NCBI RefSeq assembly: GCF_008107635.1
Contig: NZ_SDGZ01000010.1
Span: forward strand, 137,128 to 201,127
Reading direction: 5' to 3'
DNA from: Weissella muntiaci
GTDB lineage: Bacteria; Bacillota; Bacilli; Lactobacillales; Lactobacillaceae
Length of the DNA: 64,000 nt
Part shown: positions 24,651 through 33,680 of the stretch, piece by piece
Position numbering within the stretch: the stretch's first letter is position 1
Layout of the letters: each line of letters starts with the position of its first letter
Translations under genes and position numbers: made by a program
The notes under the pieces: model-generated
What the model was told of the DNA's origin: nothing
Seen by the model: the letters and a program-made list of their open reading frames with translations, nothing else
The model's database searches: none

Positions 24651-24825
24651 TTGCTTCCTCACATAGTTTTTATTAGCTAGTTCCCAGCATTTGTTACTAA
24701 CAAGTTTGTTTTCAATTCTGTTTAAATCGTCAGTCATCTTACTTCTTGTATGTATTATATCGCGGATTATCAAGCTATGACCATACCGGAACATTTCGTC
24801 TACATACACCGCAATTCATATTTAC

Positions 24826-24865
24826 AAATAAAGACGCTCACTGAAAAAGAATTCAGTAAGCGTCT
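24826..24865 (-). terminator. terminator of the yqeG-yceD operon
   Basis: AGACGCTTACTGAA / TTCAGTGAGCGTCT stem (24832-24865, with one G-U pair) followed by TTATTT. rpmF, which often follows yceD, is not here. Confidence 0.8.
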
Positions 24866-24872
24866 ATTAAGG

Positions 24873-25421
24873 CTAGTTTTTCTCTGAATCAAATAAATCC
24901 TTCAGACCGGCCAATGGAGTATTCGCTGCCACTGGTTCTTCAACTTGCTGATCCGCATATTCATCTTCTGTTAGGACGGCCCAACCACTACCTGTTGGCA
25001 TTGGGGCTGATGCCTCTTCCTCAGTCAAAACTTGCAATGGAACTTGCAGGACTGTGAATTCAACGATTGCCTGCAAAAAGTCCACCATTCCATCCTCAAC
25101 AAGCATCACTGAGTCTTCCAATTCATAACGTTCCTCATGTGCAACGTTCTGTAGATATACTTCATCAATTGCAAAATCAAGTGGCAAACTAACAGGCGCT
25201 AGTGAACGTGAAGAAGGTACCGTTAATTCACCTGTTACATTTGCATGAATGATGATGTCCTCTTGATCAGCTTGCGCAAATCCCTTAACTTCTAGTGGTG
25301 TCACATCCAAAACTAAGTCACCAAAGTCGCGTAACAAAGCCTCTTTAATATCAACCGTCTCTGAGAAAGGAAGTGCTTCTTGTTTATATTTCGCTAATTC
25401 ATTAAATTGCCACTTTAACAT
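24873..25421 (-). CDS. yceD: YceD/DUF177 family protein
   Basis: 182 residues. DUF177 proteins are linked to 23S rRNA/ribosome maturation. Seen here: MLKWQFNELAKYK start, DLVLDVTPLEVKGFAQAD, ITEV-like strand IIIHANVTGELTVPSSRSL, and PLDFAIDEVY; the acidic C-terminal tail ends LAGLKDLFDSEKN. The Cys pair of many members is replaced by non-Cys residues. Start at ATG 25421 with AAGGAG, 4 nt after the tmcAL stop. Last gene of the operon. Confidence 0.82.
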   Translation of the reverse strand: MLKWQFNELAKYKQEALPFSETVDIKEALLRDFGDLVLDVTPLEVKGFAQADQEDIIIHANVTGELTVPSSRSLAPVSLPLDFAIDEVYLQNVAHEERYELEDSVMLVEDGMVDFLQAIVEFTVLQVPLQVLTEEEASAPMPTGSGWAVLTEDEYADQQVEEPVAANTPLAGLKDLFDSEKN

Positions 25422-25425
25422 CGAT

Positions 25426-26604
25426 TTAGTCTCCTTCTGAAAATAGGGGTTGCCGTTTAAAATCTTGCATAATTTCCTGGCCAGCTGGCTCACTTAACTG
25501 CTGGTAAAGGCGTCCGGCACGCACATCAAGTTGCATCCGGCCCGTCACATCAGCTTTGGCGACTCGATGAATAATTGGTAATTCAACCGTATCACGAATT
25601 GCCTTTAGATACATACGCCCATTAGCGCTAGTACCCAATAGCCTCAAATAAGGTTCATCCCATGCCTCACGCATCTCTATATCGGACACATTCATTAGCA
25701 CGTATAGTAATGTCCGTTGCAGCCGCGACCAAGTATAGCGCTTGCTTTTAAAGGCATCCTTAAACGTTGCCCAATCAATCGTCACCGTCATTATTTTCTT
25801 AATCCGATAGGCTAGCCCATCGTTTAACTGATAAATTTTAGCCAACTCTTCAACCGGCGTCGTTAAAACCTTATAGCGTAAAAACTCAAACCATCCTAGC
25901 CCCCATGGCTGCACTTGCATCCCGTTCACTAAGCCTGCCCCCATCGAGGCCGGTAGATAGTCCGTGAGTTCCACGATTGCCTTGGATTGTAAAGCCTCGC
26001 GAATCGCTGACGCTGATGCAATCGTCTGATCAGTAATCGTTAAACTATGATAATCTGCCCGAATTCTTTGAATTGGTTGTACATTTATCCGCCCAACCAA
26101 ATCCAACTCCACAATTGCCATTGCGTATGCAAATCCTAACATATCATTAGGCCCCTCTATACGAACACCAGTTGCTGCCAGAATTGTTTGGTTAAATGAG
26201 GTAGCATAAGTTTCATTGAAATCTGAGAAATGACTTGCCTGTTGCAGTGCTTTGCTAGCTTGTTCTGCTAGCCCAAGAAAATCTAAATCTGCATGTTCCG
26301 CACCAAAAACAATTGTTTCTACCCCAGCGGCCGCCAATAGTCGAATAGCTCCACGAGCAAAGATATGTGCTGGTTGAACTGCATAGTAAAAGGGTAATTC
26401 AAATAAAACGTCGACGCCGTTATTAAGGGCTGCCTGTGCCCGGCGCCATTTATCAACCAGCGCAGGTTCACCTCGTTGGACGAAATTACCGCTCATGACA
26501 GTTACAACCACATCTGCACCAGTTAGTGCTTTCGCCTGTTGCAGGTGATACAGGTGCCCATTATGTAAGGGATTATATTCAGTTATTAAACCAACTGCCT
26601 TCAT
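25426..26604 (-). CDS. tmcAL: tRNA(Met) cytidine acetate ligase (TmcAL)
   Basis: 392 residues. Forms N4-acetylcytidine at the wobble base of elongator tRNA-Met using acetate and ATP. The nucleotidylyl-transferase site GLITEYNPLHNGHLYHLQQAK (H-x-G-H) is at the N-terminus, followed by VVTVMSGNFVQRGEPALVDKW and ELPFYYAVQPAHIFARGA. Start at ATG 26604 with GAGGTG; upstream GTG is less likely. Formerly YlbM. Confidence 0.92.
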   Translation of the reverse strand: MKAVGLITEYNPLHNGHLYHLQQAKALTGADVVVTVMSGNFVQRGEPALVDKWRRAQAALNNGVDVLFELPFYYAVQPAHIFARGAIRLLAAAGVETIVFGAEHADLDFLGLAEQASKALQQASHFSDFNETYATSFNQTILAATGVRIEGPNDMLGFAYAMAIVELDLVGRINVQPIQRIRADYHSLTITDQTIASASAIREALQSKAIVELTDYLPASMGAGLVNGMQVQPWGLGWFEFLRYKVLTTPVEELAKIYQLNDGLAYRIKKIMTVTIDWATFKDAFKSKRYTWSRLQRTLLYVLMNVSDIEMREAWDEPYLRLLGTSANGRMYLKAIRDTVELPIIHRVAKADVTGRMQLDVRAGRLYQQLSEPAGQEIMQDFKRQPLFSEGD

Positions 26605-26618
26605 CCCAGCCACCTCAT

Positions 26619-27365
26619 TTATGCTTTAGTTGCATTAAAGAACCAACGCGTCGTCTGTTCATCAACCGCCGACCGACCAAAATCCGCAGAAATTTCAATA
26701 TCCTTAAAGCCAGCTTCGATCAATAGCTGCTGATAAGTCGCTAGATCATAAGTTCGCTCTGTGTGAATCTCTTGTAATTGTCGGAAACCATCAATCGCTT
26801 CTTCATAGACAAAAAAAGTTAATTCATGTTCAACCGTATGAGCCTGTTCTTGAATACCATATGAAGACCACATAAAGGCGGTCTCTTCATCATGCCAGTT
26901 ATACATATAACCCGGATAAACCACATCAGTCTGATAGGGTGAGATTACATCAAAAACAAACTGACCTTGATCAACTAGGTGATCTGCAACTTGCTTAAAA
27001 GCCGCTAAGACCTCTTCTTGATCAGCCAAATAATTAAATGAATCTGCAAAGGATGTAATTGTTCCAAACTTAGCGTCAAAATCCGACCATTCACGCATAT
27101 CGCCAGCTATTAACGGTAAATCAGTCTTAGCAGTCTGCGCATGCTGAGCCGCCAAAGCCAACATTTCTTCAGAAAGATCAAAAACCGTTACATCAGCAAA
27201 GCCATTTTGCTTTAACATAATCGCCAAGCGACCTGCGCCACCTGCCAATTCTAACAATGGTGCTTGAGGTATCCGCACTGTTTTCTTAGTATAGTCCAGC
27301 CAATCCTCATAAGCACTTTCATCGAACAAGTCGTCATACAACTTGGCAAAAGTGGTATAGTTCAT
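26619..27365 (-). CDS. class I SAM-dependent methyltransferase
   Basis: 248 residues. SAM-binding motif I APLLELAGGAGRLAIML, motif II VFDLSEEMLALA and FGTITSFADSFNYLAD. Start ATG 27365 overlaps the rsfS stop by one base (TAATG). Proteins of this position and type occur between rsfS and tmcAL in many lactobacilli; the substrate is not known. Confidence 0.85.
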   Translation of the reverse strand: MNYTTFAKLYDDLFDESAYEDWLDYTKKTVRIPQAPLLELAGGAGRLAIMLKQNGFADVTVFDLSEEMLALAAQHAQTAKTDLPLIAGDMREWSDFDAKFGTITSFADSFNYLADQEEVLAAFKQVADHLVDQGQFVFDVISPYQTDVVYPGYMYNWHDEETAFMWSSYGIQEQAHTVEHELTFFVYEEAIDGFRQLQEIHTERTYDLATYQQLLIEAGFKDIEISADFGRSAVDEQTTRWFFNATKA

Positions 27366-27730
27366 TACATTTCTTCCTTTATTAGCCACTGATCAATGCT
27401 TGTTTCAGGGGCATCGCTCCAAAGTTTCTCAAGGTTATAGAATTGACGGGCATCGCTCTTAAAGGCGTGAACCATCAAATCACCAAAGTCCAAGAGAACC
27501 CATTCAGCTTCGTCACGACCCTCACGGTGCCGCAAAGTAACGCCGGCTTCGGCCAACTTGTCCTCAATCTCGTCAACGATTGCAATTACTTGACGATTTG
27601 TTGGGGCTTCCATAATCAAAAATGTATCTGCTACTAAACTTTGCTCGTGGATATCCAAAGCAATCAAGTTTTCAGCACGTTTTGCATCAGCCGCCTTAAC
27701 GGCAATTTCTATGGTTTCTTCTAAAGTCAT
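27365..27730 (-). CDS. rsfS: ribosomal silencing factor RsfS
   Basis: 121 residues. Binds protein L14 of the large subunit and blocks subunit joining under starvation. DUF143 features: ENLIALDIHEQSLVADTFLIMEA, TNRQVIAIVDEIEDKL and EGRDEAEWVLLDFGDLMVHAF. Starts immediately after the yqeK stop. Confidence 0.95.
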   Translation of the reverse strand: MTLEETIEIAVKAADAKRAENLIALDIHEQSLVADTFLIMEAPTNRQVIAIVDEIEDKLAEAGVTLRHREGRDEAEWVLLDFGDLMVHAFKSDARQFYNLEKLWSDAPETSIDQWLIKEEM

Positions 27731-28321
27731 CTATACGCTCCAAGCATTATATGTTGTCAGTGTTCCCGGATATACCGGAACACTCTTTTCAATTAAATAT
27801 TTTAAGGTGTGTTGTGTTTGCCAACCAACACTGGCAGCCAAATCATCAAAAGCCAATGCACGAACTTCCTCAACACCTGGAAATGTTCGTCCTAACTCGA
27901 TGTAGTCCGCCATATAAAGAATCTGGCTCAGTTTCGTCATGTGAGCCGCGCCAACCGTGTGTTGGCGCATTGCATCAAGAATTTCTTCATGCATGATTCC
28001 CAATTCACTTTTGACCAGTTCGGCACCGACGACCCCATGCCAAACATTATTCCCCCAATCGCGCAGTGTCGGATCAAGTCCTTCCTGCTCAATTACCAAT
28101 AAAAAGTCGGCGTCAGGACGTTCCTTAGCATAGTCATGAACCAACGCAGCAAGTGATGCCAATTCTGCAGGCACCCCCCAGCATTCAGCCAATCTTAAAG
28201 CCATTTCTTCGACCCGCAATACGTGTTCGAAACGTTTCGCTGACATCGCGGCTGCAATTTTCTCTAATAAACCAGCCCTACTTGCAGCATAGATATGCAT
28301 TTGATAATCAATTTCAGTCAT
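27731..28321 (-). CDS. yqeK: HD-domain Ap4A hydrolase YqeK
   Basis: 196 residues. Symmetric diadenosine tetraphosphate hydrolase of the HD fold. Metal ligands: RFEHVLRVEEMA, ALVHDYAKE and WHGVVGAELVKSEL; then DAMRQHTVG and ADYIELGRTFPGVEEVR. Its start overlaps the nadD stop by 8 nt. In operon with nadD, rsfS. Confidence 0.94.
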   Translation of the reverse strand: MTEIDYQMHIYAASRAGLLEKIAAAMSAKRFEHVLRVEEMALRLAECWGVPAELASLAALVHDYAKERPDADFLLVIEQEGLDPTLRDWGNNVWHGVVGAELVKSELGIMHEEILDAMRQHTVGAAHMTKLSQILYMADYIELGRTFPGVEEVRALAFDDLAASVGWQTQHTLKYLIEKSVPVYPGTLTTYNAWSV

Positions 28322-28946
28322 TTAAATAGAGCCCCTCTTCAAAGATATAAGCGGCAACCGGATCAGGGACCAAATAGCGAATGCTCTTCCCTTGTGCCAA
28401 ACGCCGACGAATATCCGTTGAAGAAATATCAACATCAACGACATCAACAAAGGTCACAGGGTAGTTGGTCCGAATCTTTTGTCCTGGTCGATTAACACCA
28501 ACAAAATTAACTAATTTTACCAACTCGTCAATCCGATACCATTTTGGTAGATAGTTTACTTCATCTGCACCAATAATAAAATAGTATTCATAATTTGGAT
28601 GTTCTAACCGCAATTGAAGCATCGTGTTAAAAGTATAACTCTTTCCACCACGTTGAACTTCTAGCAATTCAATATCGAAATGACTATTACCAGCGATCGC
28701 CGCTTGCACCATTCTTGCACGATGTTTTGCAGCAATGGCTCCCTTAGGATCAATATGTGGCGGTGTTGCATTTGGCATGAACATAACTAAATCCAAGCCC
28801 AATACATTCGCAACCTGTTCAGCAATCACTAAATGTCCGATATGTGGTGGATTAAATGTCCCACCCAAAATCCCAACTTTCTTTTTAGCACCAGTAAAAT
28901 CAAATTCAACTTTTGTCTGTGCTTGTGTTATTACCGAACCCGCCAT
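28314..28946 (-). CDS. nadD: nicotinate-nucleotide adenylyltransferase
   Basis: 210 residues. Makes deamido-NAD from NaMN and ATP. Signature VGILGGTFNPPHIGHLVIAEQV (H-x-G-H), FIIGADEVNYLPKWYR, and C-terminal VDISSTDIRRRLAQGKSIRYLVPDPVAAYI (ISSTxIR). A 20-residue N-terminal addition before VGILGG is a little long but starts at ATG 28946. 14 nt after yhbY. Confidence 0.96.
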   Translation of the reverse strand: MAGSVITQAQTKVEFDFTGAKKKVGILGGTFNPPHIGHLVIAEQVANVLGLDLVMFMPNATPPHIDPKGAIAAKHRARMVQAAIAGNSHFDIELLEVQRGGKSYTFNTMLQLRLEHPNYEYYFIIGADEVNYLPKWYRIDELVKLVNFVGVNRPGQKIRTNYPVTFVDVVDVDISSTDIRRRLAQGKSIRYLVPDPVAAYIFEEGLYLND

Positions 28947-28960
28947 ATTATCCCTCCAGC

Positions 28961-29275
28961 TTAGATATTCTGTACTTGGGCTGAAATTTTCCGATTTTCG
29001 AACTCACTAGACTCACCGAACAATACCAATGTGTGTCCAATTGTTTGAACAACTTGAATATCACTATTAGTCTCAATGAATTCCTTGGCTTCACTGACTT
29101 CAACGTCAGAATTCTGCAAGATTGCAACCTTGAATAACTCGCGTTTATCAATTGCACTTGCCAGTTGATCCAACCAGTTTTCAGTCAATCCTTGCTTACC
29201 AATGTTAAAAAGTGGCCGCATCGTATGCGCTTCAGCGCGCAAGAAACGCTTTTGTTTTCCTCGTAAAGTAATCAT
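28961..29275 (-). CDS. yhbY: CRS1-YhbY domain RNA-binding protein
   Basis: 104 residues. Binds the pre-50S ribosome. LRGKQKRFLRAEAHTMRPLFNIGKQGLT, then KRELFKVAILQNS and TIGHTLVLFGES are the domain. Start ATG 29275 shares one base with the yqeH stop (TAATG). Confidence 0.94.
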   Translation of the reverse strand: MITLRGKQKRFLRAEAHTMRPLFNIGKQGLTENWLDQLASAIDKRELFKVAILQNSDVEVSEAKEFIETNSDIQVVQTIGHTLVLFGESSEFENRKISAQVQNI

Positions 29276-30417
29276 TAAATCATCGCCTTTCTGATAAGTA
29301 CCGATACACCTGCTGGGGCCCAACCTGCAATCACAGAGTTAGCCGGTACTGTAATCCAACCTAGTCCATCGATCACTAAGTCGGTCTTTTCTGTCGTCTT
29401 GTATTCATGTCGAACCAATTCTGGCAAATCTGCTAAGTTTTCAGTCGTTGGTGGTGCCAACAATTCACCCGCGTGCTTTGCATAGAATTCATCAGCTTTC
29501 GCCAATTTGGTCCGATGAATCATCAAATTGTTTTCGAAATAGTTTGTGATTCCAGCATGATCGCCTTGAATGTAATCAAAGCGAGCTAAGGCACCAAAGA
29601 ATAGTGTCTGACCTGCGTCCAGTTGATATGTCCGCGGCTTCAATTCTTTCTGCGGTGCCGCGTACTTTAGATCCTTAGCCGTTAAGTAATGGGAAATTTG
29701 ATCTTGGTGAATAATTCCCGGTGTATCAATAATCGACGTATCTTCATCGAACGGAATTTCAATCCGATCAAGTGTTGTACCGGGGAAACGTGATGTTGTG
29801 ATAACATCCTTTTTCTCACCTGTAACGTATTTGATAATTTGGTTAATCAAAGTTGACTTACCAACGTTTGTTACACCGACAACATAAACTGAACGATCCT
29901 CACGATACTTTTCGATCAAATCTAACAAAGCTGGTACATCGTCGCCGTTCTTCCCTGAAGTCAGGGCAATATCGACTGGTCGTAAACCGGCCATGTTTGC
30001 CTGTTGTCGGATCCATTCACGAATCTTGCTACGCTTTAGCGACTTTGGTAAAATATCAATTTTATTTCCAACCAAAAGAACCGGGTTATCACCGACAAAG
30101 CGGTGTAGTCCAGGAATCAATGACCCTGAAAAGTCAAAAACATCCATGACATAAACAACCAACGAATTTGTACCAGAGATTTGATCAAGCATCCGACGGA
30201 AATCATCATCTGTCAATGAAACTGGTTGAATTTCATTATAATTCCGTAGCCGGAAGCAACGTTGATCGATTACTTCCCCATTTTCAAGGCCCTTAATTAA
30301 GGCTGACATGGGCGTATAACCAGCTTCATTTTTATCAGTCGTTTGAATCAAAGAACCGCAGCCCACACAACGTAGTCCTTCATCAAGATATTTTTGTACA
30401 TCATTTTCACTAATCAA
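29275..30417 (-). CDS. yqeH: ribosome biogenesis GTPase YqeH
   Basis: 380 residues. Circularly permuted GTPase for 30S assembly. N-terminal zinc finger (CVGCGSLIQTTDKNEAGYTP, with CFRLRNYNEI), then G4 NKIDILP before G1 GVTNVGKSTLINQII and G3 DTPGI; C-terminal domain with KAMI end. Overlaps yqeG by 8 nt. Confidence 0.96.
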   Translation of the reverse strand: MISENDVQKYLDEGLRCVGCGSLIQTTDKNEAGYTPMSALIKGLENGEVIDQRCFRLRNYNEIQPVSLTDDDFRRMLDQISGTNSLVVYVMDVFDFSGSLIPGLHRFVGDNPVLLVGNKIDILPKSLKRSKIREWIRQQANMAGLRPVDIALTSGKNGDDVPALLDLIEKYREDRSVYVVGVTNVGKSTLINQIIKYVTGEKKDVITTSRFPGTTLDRIEIPFDEDTSIIDTPGIIHQDQISHYLTAKDLKYAAPQKELKPRTYQLDAGQTLFFGALARFDYIQGDHAGITNYFENNLMIHRTKLAKADEFYAKHAGELLAPPTTENLADLPELVRHEYKTTEKTDLVIDGLGWITVPANSVIAGWAPAGVSVLIRKAMI

Positions 30418-30937
30418 GGTGACTCCTCCATGTTAAATCAGGGTTTGCAGCCAACATTGACTTTTTTACGCCCTTCTCAAAAAAACGGTTAATTTGGGTA
30501 TTCCACTGATCTGTTTCAATCAAAGGCTTTACCAGAATTGAGCGCACGCCATAGTTGTTGGCCGCCCATACATCTGTTAATAATTGATCGCCAACCATGA
30601 CTACGTCTGCCTTTGTCAAATTAAGTTCTTTAACTGCACTTGCCAAGCCAAAGGTCATTGGCTTTAAAGCCCGTGCAACAAAGGCTAGTTTCAAAGGACT
30701 GGCCACGCGCGCAATCCGCTTTGAAGAATTATTCGATACGATCAAGACTGGGATGTCAGCCTCACGCATCGCTTGTAGCCATTCATGTAATTCAGTCGTT
30801 CCGTCCGGATTGTTCCAAGCAATCAACGTATTATCCAAATCCGTTAAAACCGCTTTGATTCCGTGTTTTCTTAGTTGTTCTGGTGTTAACTTATAGATGG
30901 CATCGACCATCCAAGTTGGTGTAAACTTTTCAGTCAT
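30410..30937 (-). CDS. yqeG: HAD phosphatase YqeG
   Basis: 175 residues. HAD IIIA phosphatase, reported to act on phosphatidylglycerophosphate-like or unknown substrates in relatives. Motif I VLTDLDNTLIAWN with both Asp, motif II VSNNSS, KPMTFGLASAVKEL and motif III MVGDQLLTDVWAANNYG. Start ATG 30937 with GGAAGAG. First gene of the yqeG-yqeH-yhbY-nadD-yqeK-rsfS-methyltransferase-tmcAL-yceD operon. Confidence 0.93.
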   Translation of the reverse strand: MTEKFTPTWMVDAIYKLTPEQLRKHGIKAVLTDLDNTLIAWNNPDGTTELHEWLQAMREADIPVLIVSNNSSKRIARVASPLKLAFVARALKPMTFGLASAVKELNLTKADVVMVGDQLLTDVWAANNYGVRSILVKPLIETDQWNTQINRFFEKGVKKSMLAANPDLTWRSHLD

Positions 30938-30969
30938 GCACACTCTTCCTTTTATAATTTGTCTCTTAC

Positions 30970-30998
30970 ATTATACGCAACTTATATGCTGAACACAA
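30970..30998 (-). promoter_or_regulatory. promoter of the yqeG operon
   Basis: TTGTGT (30998-30993), 17-nt spacer, perfect TATAAT (30975-30970) on the minus strand. The rest of the gap to ddl shows no gene; an IR GATTGATC / GATCAATC (31114-31146) has no T-run. Confidence 0.75.
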
Positions 30999-31184
30999 AG
31001 TCATAGCATCCAAAACAAAAACTACCCTTAGAATATTTTCATATCAGACCAGCATGTTGGACGTTTATAAGTCACGAGTCTTGCGACAAAGCGTCAGATG
31101 TGGTCGATTTTCGGATTGATCCTCTTGAATCACTTTCAGATCAATCTCAAAAAAACAATATCTTAAGTGGTAGTTCTATATTAT

Positions 31185-32333
31185 TTATTTTGCTTGTTCA
31201 GCGTTGTACTCTTTATGTCCAACTTTTTCCTCACCCAATGCAACGAACTCGTATGAAAGTTCTGCATTACGTTCGAATTCGGCAATTCCAAAATTGATAA
31301 TTTCATCAATTAACTTGGTATAACTCAAACCAGATACTTCCCACATTTGTGGATACAATGAAATATTTGTAAAACCTGGTAGTGTGTTTGGCTCACCCAA
31401 GTAAGGCACCCCAGACGCATCGACCATGAAGTCCATCCGTGTTAAGCCAACCAAGCCCAATGCACGATAAGCATCTAAGGCCATCGTTGTAATCTCAGTT
31501 GCCAGCTCGTCACTGATCACTGCTGGTAACTCAAAAGTCATTCCAGAGGCATCAACGAATTTATTCTCGTAATCATACCAGCCGTCCTTGTCGGGCAGCA
31601 CAATTCCACCAATTCGTGAAGCAACTGGTTGCTCATTTCCCAGAATTGACACGAAGACTTCGCGTGGCTGATTCAAACCAGCCTCGACCAAGACCTTGTA
31701 ATCGTATAAGAACGCATCATCTAGACCTGCTTGGAACTCAGATGCATTAGTTACTCGGTGAATTCCGACAGAAGATCCCTGCTTAGCGGCTTTGACAAAT
31801 AACACATCCGTGCCTAGTTGTTCAACCAGCATCTCGTAAGTATATTCATTTCGGTTCTGGTCAGTCAACAATACATACTTGGTGTTACGAATTCCAGCTT
31901 GATTCAGAATTCGCTTTGTCAAGTCCTTGTCAAATGCAATCGCTGATGCGGCAGTCCCAGCACCGATGTATGGTTTCTGCAAGATTCTAAACAAAGCCTG
32001 CAATGTGCCATCTTCTCCTAAGTTACCGTGTACAACTGGGTAAAATAAGTCAATATCTTGCATCTCCGCCAAAGCGGCAATTGGCGCTAGTGGATTGCTA
32101 GTATCGATTGTTTCCATGGCTGCTGCAACCAATGGATCCTCATCCGCACCGTCAAAGACTTGTTGCGAGATGGTTTGATTCATAATATAACCGGCCTTAG
32201 AAATCAGAAAAACTGTTACATTGTAACGTTCTTTATTCATTGCCTCATAGATATTACGTGCTGAGCGCTTTGAAACATCATGTTCTGATGAATTCCCTCC
32301 GAAGAACAGAGCAATATTTAATTTTTTTGACAT
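31185..32333 (-). CDS. ddl: D-alanine--D-alanine/D-lactate ligase
   Basis: 382 residues, ATP-grasp. Makes the peptidoglycan terminal dipeptide or depsipeptide. NIALFFGGNSSEHDVS at the N-terminus, VVHGNLGEDGTLQ, VKAAKQGSSVGIHRV, GLTRMDFMVDASG and GEPNTLPGFTN are the family motifs. The omega-loop reads DYENKFVDA: Phe at residue 259 occupies the position of E. coli DdlB Tyr216. In Leuconostoc that Phe confers D-Ala-D-Lac synthesis. Start taken at ATG 32333 (MSKKLNIALF); an adjoining ATG at 32336 would also use the AGGAG site. Confidence 0.95.
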   Translation of the reverse strand: MSKKLNIALFFGGNSSEHDVSKRSARNIYEAMNKERYNVTVFLISKAGYIMNQTISQQVFDGADEDPLVAAAMETIDTSNPLAPIAALAEMQDIDLFYPVVHGNLGEDGTLQALFRILQKPYIGAGTAASAIAFDKDLTKRILNQAGIRNTKYVLLTDQNRNEYTYEMLVEQLGTDVLFVKAAKQGSSVGIHRVTNASEFQAGLDDAFLYDYKVLVEAGLNQPREVFVSILGNEQPVASRIGGIVLPDKDGWYDYENKFVDASGMTFELPAVISDELATEITTMALDAYRALGLVGLTRMDFMVDASGVPYLGEPNTLPGFTNISLYPQMWEVSGLSYTKLIDEIINFGIAEFERNAELSYEFVALGEEKVGHKEYNAEQAK

Positions 32334-32442
32334 CATTTCATCTCCTGTCAAGCTGTACCTATTGAAGCCCCTATTATACCATACTTGCCTACCAGGAACA
32401 GGCATCATGCTTTAAAAATAATTCGTCTTCTGTAGCCTACTT

Positions 32443-33426
32443 TTAAACCAAGAAATTACGAGCCTCATTCAGATACTCACGAATTTCCTCTGGCAGATCA
32501 TTTCGCAAAAGTAGATTTTGTAAAAAACGATTTTGATTGTAGAAGCGATGCCACTCGCGCTCATTAGTTGGCTGTGGCCGGCGGGTAAATTCCTGACGCC
32601 ATTGCTTTAACTGCTTTAAGAAGTAATCTGCATACAATGGATTCATATTCACGATATGAGCAATGTACCCAATCAAACGGCGATTCTCGCCCATTACAAC
32701 CGGCCCATCGAGGCGCTTAATACGTTCGATAACTAAAGTCAGGATGAATAATTTATCGGCCCGCAGAATATTATTGTCAGCCGTCAATTCGTCAGCCAAA
32801 TTTCCAATATGCATAAAGGCATGCGCCCAACCATTATCACCCACAAAACCGCGATAATCGTGTTCAAGCGCAATATAGAGCGCAAATTGTTCCACCAACG
32901 TTTCGCGCAATTGATCACCTAAAATATCGTTAGCCTGATTGCGATTTGCGTAATTAAGCATTGAAAGCAGAAAGACTGAGAATGATCGTAGAAAAATCCC
33001 ATCATTTAATTTCTCATCAATATGCGAGAACAAAACATCATCTTGTAACAGATAGCGCGTCATTAATAACAACTGTCGCTGCGAGAAAATTGAATGTTGC
33101 AAGGCATCCGTGATGAAGAAGAAGACCCCTTGATCACGGATTGCTGGATCTGTTTGTCGTAAACCATTCAAGATTTCGATTACGTCCGCATCTTCAACCT
33201 GAGTTTCTTCATCGTTCATCAATTGGCTTTGCTTTTCTGTTAACAGATTTTGCAAACTTTCGACTTCAGTGCCACTTAATTGTGCTACAGGCGTTGGCTC
33301 ATCATACTCAATCTCATCAAGCAATCGACCAATCTCACTGCCTAAACTGTCAAATAATTCACCATCATGAACCCGCTGCCGAAGATCATGTAAGGCTTGG
33401 CGAAAGTCCTCTAATGTATAATCCAT
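32443..33426 (-). CDS. DUF2785 family protein
   Basis: 327 residues, all-helical. The family signature is DYRGFVGDNGWAHAFMHIGNLADEL in the centre; the rest (RDQGVFFFITDALQHSIFSQRQLLLMTRYLLQDD) is also typical. No reaction is known for the family. RBS AAGGAG before ATG 33426. Own promoter; ddl lies 109 nt downstream and may be cotranscribed. Confidence 0.85.
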   Translation of the reverse strand: MDYTLEDFRQALHDLRQRVHDGELFDSLGSEIGRLLDEIEYDEPTPVAQLSGTEVESLQNLLTEKQSQLMNDEETQVEDADVIEILNGLRQTDPAIRDQGVFFFITDALQHSIFSQRQLLLMTRYLLQDDVLFSHIDEKLNDGIFLRSFSVFLLSMLNYANRNQANDILGDQLRETLVEQFALYIALEHDYRGFVGDNGWAHAFMHIGNLADELTADNNILRADKLFILTLVIERIKRLDGPVVMGENRRLIGYIAHIVNMNPLYADYFLKQLKQWRQEFTRRPQPTNEREWHRFYNQNRFLQNLLLRNDLPEEIREYLNEARNFLV

Positions 33427-33474
33427 AATGCTCCTTCCACTCTATCTCAATGTTTATATCTATGCTAACCAAAA

Positions 33475-33504
33475 ATAATGTAAATAACAACGTCCTACCG
33501 TCAA
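33475..33504 (-). promoter_or_regulatory. promoter candidate of the DUF2785 gene
   Basis: TTGACG (33504-33499), 18-nt spacer, CATTAT (33480-33475) on the minus strand. Confidence 0.5.
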
Positions 33505-33553
33505 TTCATTGTGGCTTAACTTGATCTGATATACAAGCTGAATGCCTGTTCCC

Positions 33554-33587
33554 AAAAGAAAAAGAGTAGGCCATAACGGCTCACTCT
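33554..33587 (-). terminator. terminator of kimA
   Basis: AGAGTGAGCC / GGCCTACTCT stem with one mismatch and one G-U pair, followed by TTTTTCTTTT on the minus strand. Confidence 0.65.
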
Positions 33588-33680
33588 CGAAATTCTTGAA
33601 AATAGTTAATGATACTTACCCGAGAAAGTTCATATAGCCAAGCGAGTTCGCTAACTCTCACGCGCTTACTTATGAAACAA

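Noticed and set aside
24651-24809. 53-residue N-terminal extension of MutS
   Set aside because: MutS proteins start at the MAKTKETPM-like segment, where GAGGAAG provides a ribosome site.
31114-31146. Inverted repeat GATTGATC / GATCAATC downstream of ddl region
   Set aside because: No T-run on either strand; not supported as a terminator, too little to call an operator.
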